In this document: positions 7,196 through 14,497 of the stretch, piece after piece | Layout: every line of letters begins with the position of its first letter | Numbering within the stretch: position 1 is the first letter of the stretch | Assembly: GCA_022565415.1 (NCBI GenBank) | Contig: JAIUMT010000005.1 | Location: 1 to 24,156, forward strand | Reading direction: 5' to 3' | DNA: 24,156 nucleotides | Origin: Balneolales bacterium | GTDB taxonomy: Bacteria; Bacteroidota; Rhodothermia; Balneolales; HLUCCA01 | Program-made: the position numbers and the translations under genes | The notes under the pieces: model-generated | Told to the model about the DNA's origin: nothing | The model's input: only the letters and a program-made list of their open reading frames with translations | Database searches by the model: none

Positions 7196-7286
7196 CTTAC
7201 CGCTATTCTTAAGCTGTACACCACCCGTGTAAATACAATCAAACAGAACGTGCGAATTTGTTGTAGCTGATCGAATTACTTTTTAT

Positions 7287-7310
7287 ATTAAAGACATAAT
7301 ACTCTTTAAT
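7287..7310 (+). promoter_or_regulatory. Dyad operator over the presumed ric promoter
   Basis: ATTAAAGA (7287-7294) and TCTTTAAT (7303-7310) form a perfect 8-bp inverted repeat with an 8-base spacer. The spacer includes TAATAC (7297-7302), a plausible -10 box with TTACTT (7276-7281) as a weak -35. The site ends 17 bases before the ric start codon. Dyads of this size suit Rrf2 (NsrR-like) or Crp/Fnr-type regulators, and an Rrf2 gene lies immediately downstream of ric. Which protein binds is inference. Confidence 0.55.
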
Positions 7311-7327
7311 CTCTAAATAAAAATACA

Positions 7328-8011
7328 ATGATTAATCCAGACCAACATATTGCAGACATCGTAACAAACGATTACCGAACAGCCGGCGTATTCAAACAGT
7401 ACGGAATTGATTTCTGCTGCGGCGGAAAGATTCCACTTTCAGAGGTTTGTCAGAAGAAAGGCATCGATATTGACGTTTTATCTGGTGAGCTACAAAACCT
7501 TTATGAAACTCCATCAATGAACACCGACTACACCAGTTGGAGTATTAATCGCTTAAGTGATTTCATCGTAGGATATCATCATGGATATATTCGGGATGCA
7601 ATTCCGAGAATTACTTCTTACGCGAACAAAGTAGCATCACGCCATGGAAACACTCACCCCGATCTCATCGAGATTTATGAAGAGTTTCAGCGCCTCAGTG
7701 CTGAATTAATGGATCACGCTGAAGACGAAGAGACAAGAGTGTTCCCTGCCCTAAAAAATCTGAGCAATGGCAATCGTCCTGACGATACCACACTCAACGC
7801 TATGATTGATGAATTAGAAAGTGAGCATACGGCAGCAGGTGAATCAATTGCTCGCATACGTACGTTAACAAGTGATTTTACTCCGCCAGAGTGGGCTTGT
7901 AACACATTCAGAATTCTATTTAAAGAATTAGAAGCTTTCGAAACTGATTTGCATCATCACGTGCATCTTGAGAACAATATTTTATTCAGAAAAGCTCAAT
8001 TGGCACTGTAG
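7328..8011 (+). CDS. ric: Iron-sulfur cluster repair di-iron protein (RIC/YtfE/ScdA)
   Basis: A 227-residue cytoplasmic protein that helps restore Fe-S clusters damaged by nitric oxide or oxidative stress. Two parts are visible. The first is a short N-terminal ScdA/DUF542 domain with the conserved CCGG motif (C30, C31, in IDFCCGGKIPL). The second is a hemerythrin-like four-helix bundle with likely di-iron ligands H84, H130 and E134 (MDHAEDEE), H167 (ESEHTAAG), and H211 with E215 (HHVHLENN). All the ligands expected from E. coli YtfE appear to be present, and length is typical (about 220). It has its own upstream region with a perfect dyad and is followed by an Rrf2 regulator, suggesting control by an Fe-S or NO sensor. 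The stop is TAG, the only amber stop at the end of an intact gene in this window. Confidence 0.95.
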   Translation: MINPDQHIADIVTNDYRTAGVFKQYGIDFCCGGKIPLSEVCQKKGIDIDVLSGELQNLYETPSMNTDYTSWSINRLSDFIVGYHHGYIRDAIPRITSYANKVASRHGNTHPDLIEIYEEFQRLSAELMDHAEDEETRVFPALKNLSNGNRPDDTTLNAMIDELESEHTAAGESIARIRTLTSDFTPPEWACNTFRILFKELEAFETDLHHHVHLENNILFRKAQLAL

Positions 8012-8067
8012 AAATGCTAAACTAATTCTGATAAAAGAGTCTAAATCCTTATTTTTAACGTAGCCTG

Positions 8068-8092
8068 AATAGCGGGACTCCCTCCCGTTATT
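8068..8092 (+). repeat. 10-bp hairpin between ric and the Rrf2 gene
   Basis: AATAGCGGGA (8068-8077) pairs with TCCCGTTATT (8083-8092) over 10 base pairs including one G-U, with a 5-base loop. It is not followed by a T-run, so it may be an operator, an RNA-processing or stability stem, or a weak terminator separating the two genes. Confidence 0.6.
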
Positions 8093-8123
8093 CCCTACTC
8101 AATAATTTATCCCAACCGGACAC

Positions 8124-8558
8124 ATGATTCTGTCGAAAGCATGCACATATGGTCTTTTGGCCTCCTTTTATGTGGCAAAAAAAAGCGATTCAAGCTACGT
8201 TTCTATTCGTGAAATGAGCGATGATTTGAATATATCATTCCATTTCCTCACCAAGATTCTGCAGAAACTCACAGCGGCCGGTTTGATGAACAGTCATAAG
8301 GGTCCGAAAGGTGGCATTTCGCTAACCCGTGAAGCCCGATTAATCTCCCTGAAAGAAGTAATTCTTGCCATTGATGGTGATACTGTATTTACGGAATGCA
8401 TACTCGGATTACCCGGCTGCGGACATCAGAAACCTTGTCCAATTCATCATGAATGGGCGCCAGTTCGCGATAATTTCCTCAAAATGGTGGCCAATAGATC
8501 GTTAGCAGACTCTGCCGAAGGAATAAACAATCTGCGTTATCGAATCAAAATGGAATGA
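8124..8558 (+). CDS. Rrf2-family transcriptional regulator, likely Fe-S or NO sensing
   Basis: A 144-residue protein with the Rrf2 winged-helix layout. The N-terminus MILSKACTYGLLASFYVAK, the recognition-helix region ISFHFLTKILQKLTAAGLM and the wing segment SHKGPKGGISL are followed by a C-terminal cysteine cluster C92-X6-C99-X5-C105. This spacing resembles the three cysteines that hold an Fe-S cluster in IscR and NsrR. It is encoded 112 bases after ric. The pairing suggests it senses NO or cluster status and controls ric, perhaps through the dyad at 7287-7310. I do not assign NsrR or IscR because neither the exact spacing nor the DNA site is diagnostic. Confidence 0.9.
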   Translation: MILSKACTYGLLASFYVAKKSDSSYVSIREMSDDLNISFHFLTKILQKLTAAGLMNSHKGPKGGISLTREARLISLKEVILAIDGDTVFTECILGLPGCGHQKPCPIHHEWAPVRDNFLKMVANRSLADSAEGINNLRYRIKME

Positions 8559-8705
8559 GTTAGGCATCAGCCAATTAATTAGTCTGAGTCTAGCATATAA
8601 CGGATTTCTCAAGCTCCAAAAATAGCTGAACTAAACCAGTTTTTGGGATTAGCACCGTTTTTCCAGAACACCAATTGCTGTATTGATCCGCCACGTTTAT
8701 ATATT

Positions 8706-8731
8706 GTGTAGGTAATTCCGATTACCTACAC
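8706..8731 (+). repeat. Perfect 11-bp hairpin upstream of mraZ
   Basis: GTGTAGGTAAT (8706-8716) pairs perfectly with ATTACCTACAC (8721-8731) around a 4-base TCCG loop. No T-run follows. It begins with GTGTAGGT, the same 8 bases found inside both copies of the 25-bp repeat near 7120 and 7182. It lies in a 475-base gap that holds no convincing gene; the rest of the gap contains a second weak stem (8616-8622 with 8640-8646), a terminator and the mraZ promoter. Confidence 0.7.
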
Positions 8732-8768
8732 TCGATTACTAAGCCCATCTGACTACACTTCTCCCAGC

Positions 8769-8813
8769 AAACAACAAATTCAAAAAAGCTCATCTGTAGA
8801 AGTTGTTGTTTTT
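8769..8813 (+). terminator. Probable terminator after the Rrf2 gene
   Basis: AAACAACAAATTC (8769-8781) pairs with GAAGTTGTTGTTT (8799-8811) at 12 of 13 positions around a 17-base loop, ending in a T-run (8809-8813). The stem is AT-rich and so moderate in strength, but it would isolate the dcw operon from upstream transcription. Confidence 0.6.
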
Positions 8814-8916
8814 CCTGAACCCACGATACCACGCCGCTCTCGAACCTATTTATCTCAGTTATCTTGTGTTCTGAGGCACCTCATTACATAAAAATGTCCA
8901 AATAGCAAAATATGAC

Positions 8917-8946
8917 TTGACAAAGTCGGAACAAGTACACTACTTT
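8917..8946 (+). promoter_or_regulatory. mraZ (dcw operon) promoter
   Basis: A perfect TTGACA (8917-8922) is followed after 18 bases by TACTTT (8941-8946). TACTTTG also resembles the Bacteroidota -7 element TAnnTTTG, one T short. The MraZ boxes begin inside and just after the -10, as expected for an autorepressed promoter. The leader to the GTG start would be about 80 nt. Confidence 0.65.
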
Positions 8947-8973
8947 GTGGGTTAAAGTGGGAGAAAGTGGTAA
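8944..8973 (+). promoter_or_regulatory. MraZ operator: three GTGG boxes at 10-bp spacing
   Basis: GTGGG at 8947, GTGGG at 8957 and GTGGT at 8967 recur exactly every 10 bases, the second and third preceded by AAA and the first by TTT. Known MraZ sites are short TGGGN repeats with 5-base spacers in E. coli, or AAAGTG-type repeats in mollicutes; this array fits both descriptions. An inverted repeat GGTAAG/CTTACC (8969-8974 with 8981-8986) overlaps its end. The mraZ gene starts 60 bases downstream, so autoregulation is the natural reading. Confidence 0.85.
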
Positions 8974-9033
8974 GATTACCCTTACCCCAACTAAATTAGC
9001 AAAAATCAACGTTTTACAGCAGTCTATCACATT

Positions 9034-9489
9034 GTGCCAAGCTTTAAAGGGACATATGAGCATTCGATCGACAGCAAAGGTCGCGTAAGTTTGCCAGCAA
9101 AGGTACGAAAATACCTTAACCCGGCTTACCCCGACAACTTTACGATCTTACGCGGAATTCAGCGGTGCTTATACTTGTACCCGGAAGACCGATGGATGGC
9201 TGTGGAAGAAAAACTAGCAAAAATTAGCAATCTGAAAGTTGACGGCGCGAATGTAATCCGGCGGTTTCTACGAAATGCCGAAGACATCAGCCTCGACAAC
9301 CAACATAGACTGGCCTTGCCATCTTCGCTCTCCGAGTGGGCCGGCATCAGCCAGAAAGTGACCATCATCGGCGTTGGCGACCGACTCGAACTCTGGAGCG
9401 AAGACGAACTTCAGAAAGTAGACGACGAGATGAACGACGATGAGTACGCCAAACTGTTTGAACAAGTGATGGGAGATGTACCGTTATAA
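9034..9489 (+). CDS. mraZ: Transcriptional regulator MraZ
   Basis: A 151-residue protein with two SpoVT/AbrB-like repeats, each carrying the DxxxR motif: D13-SKG-R17 in the first half and D88-NQH-R92 in the second. MraZ forms ring-shaped oligomers that bind direct repeats in the promoter of its own operon and repress it. The start is GTG at 9034; it gives the family N-terminus F-K-G-x-Y-E-H-S-I-D-S-K-G-R within the first residues, and no better ATG is upstream. Its expected binding boxes lie at 8944-8973. The stop overlaps the rsmH start by one base (TAATG), suggesting coupling. It heads the dcw cluster, its normal place. Confidence 0.96.
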   Translation: MPSFKGTYEHSIDSKGRVSLPAKVRKYLNPAYPDNFTILRGIQRCLYLYPEDRWMAVEEKLAKISNLKVDGANVIRRFLRNAEDISLDNQHRLALPSSLSEWAGISQKVTIIGVGDRLELWSEDELQKVDDEMNDDEYAKLFEQVMGDVPL

Positions 9490-10418
9490 TGCAACCTATA
9501 TCGTACCACGATCCGGTCTTGTTAAAAGAAGCGGTTGACTATCTGATAACGGATGTCAATGGCATTTATATCGACGGCACTTTAGGTGGCGGTGGACATA
9601 CCAGCGCATTTATTCAACAACTTTCAGACAACGCACACATCTATGGCATCGACCAGGATGACGACGCATTGCAGACTGCAGGCAAGAGAATCAACGACAA
9701 CAGGTTTACAGCGGTGAAGGGAAATTTCGGCTATATGGATGTATTGGTGCCAGTTTCGGTACGGGGCAAAGTCACAGGAATTTTGCTTGATATCGGTGTG
9801 TCGAGCTACCAGATCGACGAAGGGTCTCGAGGATTTAGCTTCCGGGAAGATGGTCCACTCGATATGCGTATGGATGCCCAAAATGCCCTTTCTGCCGCGA
9901 TTGTGGTAAACGATTACGACGTCGCCGACCTCACGAAAATCCTGTTCGAGTACGGAGAAGAGCGTTTCAGCCGTAAAATCGCCGACGCCATCGTCAACAG
10001 AAGACCAATTAACACAACTGCCGAACTTAAAACCGCTGTTGAAGCCGCTGTTAAAGGACCTCACGTCACAAAATCGCTGGCCCGAGTGTTTCAGGCCATT
10101 CGGATTGAAGTAAATCAGGAACTTGAGATGCTGAAGTCGGCTCTGAAACGTAGCGTCGACCTGCTCAAGCCCGGCGGCAGAATTGTTGTGATGTCGTACC
10201 ATTCGCTCGAAGACCGCTTAGTAAAGCATTTTTTTCGATCCGGTAATTTTGATGGAGTTGTGGAAAAGGACTTTTTCGGCAACGATATTCGTCCGCTCGA
10301 ACCTGTTAAGCCAGCTCTGATTACACCCAGCGACGATGAAATCGCCCGAAACCCCCGAGCCCGCAGCGCCCGCATGCGTGTGGCTGAGAAACCATCAGAC
10401 CAAAGGGGGAAATCATGA
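9489..10418 (+). CDS. rsmH: 16S rRNA (cytosine(1402)-N(4))-methyltransferase
   Basis: A 309-residue SAM-dependent methyltransferase (MraW) that N4-methylates C1402 of 16S rRNA in the 30S P site. Motifs visible are YHDPVLLKEAV (6-16), the SAM-binding DGTLGGGGHT (29-38), DIGVSSYQID, RGFSFREDGPLDMRM, VFQAIRIEVNQEL and SYHSLEDRLVKHFF. Length is typical. It begins in a TAATG overlap with mraZ, with GGAGAT about a dozen bases upstream, and ends in an ATGA overlap with ftsL. The ARNPRARSARMRVAEK tail is the standard family ending. Confidence 0.97.
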   Translation: MQPISYHDPVLLKEAVDYLITDVNGIYIDGTLGGGGHTSAFIQQLSDNAHIYGIDQDDDALQTAGKRINDNRFTAVKGNFGYMDVLVPVSVRGKVTGILLDIGVSSYQIDEGSRGFSFREDGPLDMRMDAQNALSAAIVVNDYDVADLTKILFEYGEERFSRKIADAIVNRRPINTTAELKTAVEAAVKGPHVTKSLARVFQAIRIEVNQELEMLKSALKRSVDLLKPGGRIVVMSYHSLEDRLVKHFFRSGNFDGVVEKDFFGNDIRPLEPVKPALITPSDDEIARNPRARSARMRVAEKPSDQRGKS

Positions 10419-10795
10419 GTAATCCGATGGGACGTCCGCTGGAAAGAGAATACGGCTTCAAAGGTGCCCCGCTTTCCACACATGCAAACCGAAAAAAAGA
10501 GCCTGAAAACACTCCTCAGGGACTGCTTTCCAAAGTTTCACCCTGGAAAATAATCGCACTTAGTATGGTAATTGGCGTTGCCGGTTACCTGTATATCTCA
10601 CATGTTTTTTACACCCAACAGCTTCTTTCTGAAGTAAATCAGCTTAGAACACAATTCGACAATGCCCGCATCGATCATACCAATTCAAAGTTGACCTACG
10701 AGCGTATGACCGGTCCGGCTGAAGTGTATTCCAGAGCTAAAACCCTAGGACTGTACGACGGCGGACCTGCCGACAAAATCATAAATCGCAATTAA
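10415..10795 (+). CDS. ftsL: FtsL-like cell division protein
   Basis: A 126-residue bitopic membrane protein with a basic cytoplasmic N-terminus (about 1-44), one transmembrane segment (about 46-65, IIALSMVIGVAGYLYISHVF) and a periplasmic heptad-like region (about 67-100) rich in Q, L, N and K as in FtsL/DivIC coiled coils. Sequence similarity within this family is low; the assignment rests on topology and on its place between rsmH and ftsI. FtsL forms the FtsQLB complex that activates FtsWI. It overlaps rsmH by four bases (ATGA). The end TLGLYDGGPADKI resembles the short conserved tail seen in FtsL-type proteins. Confidence 0.82.
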   Translation: MSNPMGRPLEREYGFKGAPLSTHANRKKEPENTPQGLLSKVSPWKIIALSMVIGVAGYLYISHVFYTQQLLSEVNQLRTQFDNARIDHTNSKLTYERMTGPAEVYSRAKTLGLYDGGPADKIINRN

Positions 10796-10853
10796 CCCAT
10801 AACCTGTTTGTTTCTCCCGGCTTTCGAGTCGTCAAAATAACAACGATCCCCCA

Positions 10854-13013
10854 ATGACCGATCCATCAAAATTTACGAAAGCACGCATTTTGATTGTCTT
10901 AGGCATAATCATGCTGTTTCCGATTGCTATTGCAATGCAGATGGTGCGAATTCAGGCACTTGAGGGAAGTGAATTGAGAAATTTATGGGATGCTCAGGCA
11001 TTAGATGCTATTCCCATCCCCGCCCAGCGCGGACGAATTCTCGACACCAAAGGACGGATTCTGGTGTCGAACACTACTAGCTACTCTATTGCTGTAGATC
11101 CGCTAGTTCCAAATACACGACCAGAACAGATTACGTCCATCTTGCAAACGTTGTCGAAACACACTGGCAAAAGCGTGGATTTTTACCGTCAGCGAATTCG
11201 TCAGGCACCAACCGGAGCCCGTTATATTGTACTTGAGCGGAGCATTCCGCGCGAGGCCTATGTTGCCATCAAAGATTTACGCCTTCGAAATACCATTCTC
11301 GAAGAGCAATACCGGCGTCGTTACAACTACGAATCGCTCGCTGCCCATGTACTCGGATATGTAAACCATCAGGTTTCTGGTCAGATGGGTCTAGAGTCGT
11401 CGTACAATAACATGTTGCGCGGTCGTGATGGTGAACAACAAGTGCAACGCGACCGTCTCGGCAGAATTCGGTCGATGGTTGGCGCCCCACGTCGACAACC
11501 TGTTGAAGGATATACCCTTAAAACCACGATCGATGCGCATATTCAAGCCATTGTAGAGGAAGAATTGCACCAAGGCGTTGTTCGGTCTCGTTCGAGATAC
11601 GGCACTGCGATTGTAATTGACCCACGAACGGGCGCCATCAAAGCAATGGCAAATTATCCGACATTCGACCCGAATGTTCTGCGCCCCGAAGAGGCCGAGT
11701 TCAGACGAAATTATGCCATTTCCGACATGATTGAGCCTGGATCTACATTCAAACTCGTTACTGCGGTTGCTGCGGTTGAGCAACGAATGGTTACGCTCGA
11801 CGAAGTTTTCGACACACCGGAGAATGGCGTTCGCATGATTCATGGTCAGGCCATGCGCGATCACAACCCACTCGGATCACTCGATTTCGAAAACGTAATC
11901 AAGAAATCATCTAATATTGCCACAGCTGAAGTAGCTATGCGCCTTCCCCGTGAGACCTTTTTTCAGTACGCACGTAACCTCGGCTTCGGAACCCACACCG
12001 GTATCGATCTGAGTTTCGAAGAAACCGGTCGTATGCAACGCCCCTACCAATGGTCGAATGTTACGCTTCCGTGGATGTCGATCGGATACGAAGTTCAAGT
12101 CACTCCCTTACAAATGGTTATGGCCTACAGCGCATTCGCGAACAACGGCAACCTCATGCGACCCTACATCGTTGATGAAATCCTCGACGAGTACGGTAAC
12201 ACCGTTCAAAAAACCCGTCCGACAACCATCCGTCGGGCGATTCGTCCGGAAACCATTCGCAAGCTTATGCCCGCATTTGAGGGTGTTGTTACCGAAGATG
12301 GTACCGCTGAGTTCGCCCGTATCGAAGGAATTACCATCGGCGGCAAAACAGGCACCGCTCAGAAATTTATAGACGGCAGATATCAGACCCGCTACCGGGC
12401 TTCATTTATAGGATTCTATCCAACAGATGAGCCTCAATACGTTGTTATGGTCCTGCTCGACGAGCCCCGCACCAGCATTTACGGTGGATTTGTAAGCGGA
12501 CCCATTTTCCGACAAATCACCTCCAGAATAATGGGGCTTGATGAAAATCTCCAAAAAGAAATCGTGGAAGAAATCGACCGACCGATGCTGGCACGTGCGC
12601 CTCAGGTACGCGGATTATCACTCGAATCGGCCACCGGCGTACTCGACCAACTTCGAATTCGCCACGAAACCGAAGGAAACGGAACCGTAGTTTTAGCTCA
12701 ATCACCTGCTGCTGGCGAAGAAATCACTCGTGGCCAGCGCGTTAAGCTCACCTTGGGCAACCACCACCCTATTATCGAAGAAGGTCAGACTAGAGTGCGT
12801 AGCGAAGTCCCGGCCCTTAGCGGTCTCAGCATGCGTCAGGCCATGATGGCACTCACAGAATCAGGTTTCGAGGTACAAATGATAGGCTCGGGGACAGTTT
12901 ACGCACAGTTTCCACAAGCCGGCGCACTCTACGAAACAGGGCGCGAAGTAACCATCCGAGGGAGAGCTCGTTCCATGAACACGCTCACCACCGCAACCGC
13001 CGGAGGTCGCTAA
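10854..13013 (+). CDS. ftsI: Septal peptidoglycan transpeptidase FtsI/PBP with PASTA domains
   Basis: A 719-residue class B penicillin-binding protein that crosslinks septal peptidoglycan. It has one N-terminal membrane anchor (about 11-28), the PBP dimerisation region with QRGRILDTKGRIL (58-70), and the transpeptidase motifs S297-T-F-K300, S352-S-N354 and K498-T-G500. Two C-terminal PASTA repeats follow (about 583-636 and 651-703), each starting near an Arg/Val-Pro-x-Leu-x-Gly-like segment. PASTA domains are usual on Bacteroidota and Gram-positive division PBPs and absent from E. coli FtsI (588 residues), which explains the extra length. A 58-base gap separates it from ftsL and no Shine-Dalgarno site is visible. 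It ends in a TAATG overlap with murE. Confidence 0.96.
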   Translation: MTDPSKFTKARILIVLGIIMLFPIAIAMQMVRIQALEGSELRNLWDAQALDAIPIPAQRGRILDTKGRILVSNTTSYSIAVDPLVPNTRPEQITSILQTLSKHTGKSVDFYRQRIRQAPTGARYIVLERSIPREAYVAIKDLRLRNTILEEQYRRRYNYESLAAHVLGYVNHQVSGQMGLESSYNNMLRGRDGEQQVQRDRLGRIRSMVGAPRRQPVEGYTLKTTIDAHIQAIVEEELHQGVVRSRSRYGTAIVIDPRTGAIKAMANYPTFDPNVLRPEEAEFRRNYAISDMIEPGSTFKLVTAVAAVEQRMVTLDEVFDTPENGVRMIHGQAMRDHNPLGSLDFENVIKKSSNIATAEVAMRLPRETFFQYARNLGFGTHTGIDLSFEETGRMQRPYQWSNVTLPWMSIGYEVQVTPLQMVMAYSAFANNGNLMRPYIVDEILDEYGNTVQKTRPTTIRRAIRPETIRKLMPAFEGVVTEDGTAEFARIEGITIGGKTGTAQKFIDGRYQTRYRASFIGFYPTDEPQYVVMVLLDEPRTSIYGGFVSGPIFRQITSRIMGLDENLQKEIVEEIDRPMLARAPQVRGLSLESATGVLDQLRIRHETEGNGTVVLAQSPAAGEEITRGQRVKLTLGNHHPIIEEGQTRVRSEVPALSGLSMRQAMMALTESGFEVQMIGSGTVYAQFPQAGALYETGREVTIRGRARSMNTLTTATAGGR

Positions 13014-14497
13014 TGCTAACACTTGACCAAATTATTCAAATCGCTCAACCCAATCTGGTTTCCGGAACACATTGTCAGCCAACCGGAAAAGTTACCGACG
13101 ACTCCCGTAAAGTAGAGCCGGGTGATATTTTCATAGCCGTTCGTGGATTCACATTCGACAGCCACAAGTTCATCCCCCAAGTTTTAAACATGGGCGTTGC
13201 TGTAGTTATTTCAGAAGAGTTCTACGAATCGGATGATGTTTGCATTCTGGTAGTTAGCGACACCCGCAAAATTCTCGGACCGTTAATGCTGGCGTATGCC
13301 GGAAATCCGCAAAAACAGCTACAACTCATTGGTGTAACCGGAACCAACGGGAAAACCACAGTTTCCACCTTGATTTGGCAGGCACTTACATCCTTAAATG
13401 TCAAAACTGCACTCATTGGCACTGTCGAAAAAGCCTTTGGCAAAGAAAAGTATACCAGCCTGTTAACAACCCCGGGCGCCGCCGAACTTGCATCAGACCT
13501 GAAAAAAGCTGTCGATCTCGGATGCACCCATTTTGTAATGGAAGTTTCATCGCACGCGTTGCATCAGCATCGGACAAACGGTCTGAATTTTGATGTAGCC
13601 ATTTTTACAAATCTTTCGCACGACCACCTCGACTACCATCATTCAATTGATGAGTATGCTAATGCTAAGAAACTGCTATTTGACAACCTCAACGAAGACG
13701 CTGTCGCCATTGTCAATACCGACGACATTGTTGGAGAGCGAATGATATCCGATTGCAGAGCAAACATTTGGGACCTCACTCTTACCACCGACGATTATCG
13801 TATTGCGATGATGGATGCCAGTGGATTGTTAATCGACATGGACGGGATTTATATTAAAAATCCGCTCACTGGTAAGTTTAACGCTTACAATGTGGCGCAG
13901 GCATTTTTAGCATGTGTTGCTGTAGGATTGTCGCCACGAAACGTTGCTCAGGCACTCGAATCGTGTACCGGAGCCGCTGGAAGAATGGAAAATGTATCGA
14001 TAAACCTGCCTGTTGAAAACGGTCCGTATCCGATGGTGTTTGTGGATTTCGCCCACACTCCGGATGCCCTCGAAAACGTGCTCAAAACGTTGCAGGAAGT
14101 TCGCAAAGCCGGACAAGTAATCCATACTGTGTTCGGATGCGGTGGCGATAGAGATCGGGCAAAACGTCCGGAGATGGCAAAGATCGCCGCGAAATACAGT
14201 CATAAGTGCATCGTTACTTCTGATAATCCGCGGTTCGAAGATCCCGACGCCATTATCGACGAAGTTTGCACCGGTTTTGCAAAAGACACAAAATACGATC
14301 GTTTCACCGACCGAAAAGTTGCCATCAAAGCCGCCATCACACAGGCAGATGGCAATACAATCGTACTTGTGGCAGGAAAAGGTCACGAAACTTACCAGGA
14401 AATTAAAGGAAATCGCTACCCGATGGACGATCGCGAGATTTGCCTCAGCGCACTCAAGAACTACAAGATTCCCGTTTTGAATAAGGAGGGCAGGTAA
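13013..14497 (+). CDS. murE: UDP-MurNAc-tripeptide ligase MurE (meso-DAP type)
   Basis: A 494-residue cytoplasmic Mur ligase that adds the third amino acid to UDP-MurNAc-L-Ala-D-Glu using ATP. The order is an N-terminal UDP-binding domain, the ATP loop GVTGTNGKTT (107-116), the central NLSHDHLDYHHSIDEYANAKKLLF with the lysine that is carbamylated in this family (K219/K220), and the C-terminal ligase domain. The DNPR motif (404-407) is the one tied to meso-diaminopimelate in place of lysine, so the cell wall is probably A1-gamma type. The GAAGRMENV segment and CGGDRDRAKRPEMAKIA are further family marks. It overlaps ftsI and mraY by one base at each end. Confidence 0.96.
   Translation: MLTLDQIIQIAQPNLVSGTHCQPTGKVTDDSRKVEPGDIFIAVRGFTFDSHKFIPQVLNMGVAVVISEEFYESDDVCILVVSDTRKILGPLMLAYAGNPQKQLQLIGVTGTNGKTTVSTLIWQALTSLNVKTALIGTVEKAFGKEKYTSLLTTPGAAELASDLKKAVDLGCTHFVMEVSSHALHQHRTNGLNFDVAIFTNLSHDHLDYHHSIDEYANAKKLLFDNLNEDAVAIVNTDDIVGERMISDCRANIWDLTLTTDDYRIAMMDASGLLIDMDGIYIKNPLTGKFNAYNVAQAFLACVAVGLSPRNVAQALESCTGAAGRMENVSINLPVENGPYPMVFVDFAHTPDALENVLKTLQEVRKAGQVIHTVFGCGGDRDRAKRPEMAKIAAKYSHKCIVTSDNPRFEDPDAIIDEVCTGFAKDTKYDRFTDRKVAIKAAITQADGNTIVLVAGKGHETYQEIKGNRYPMDDREICLSALKNYKIPVLNKEGR
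14483..14489 (+). promoter_or_regulatory. Strong Shine-Dalgarno site for mraY
   Basis: AAGGAGG lies 7 bases before the mraY ATG (14497), inside the last codons of murE. It is the best anti-16S match before any gene in this window; most others have weak or no such site. Confidence 0.8.

Noticed and set aside
9624..10202. Long antisense open frame within rsmH, and similar antisense frames in other dcw genes
   Set aside because: They lie wholly inside well-supported + strand genes and show no recognisable motifs or ribosome sites; they follow from codon use on the coding strand.
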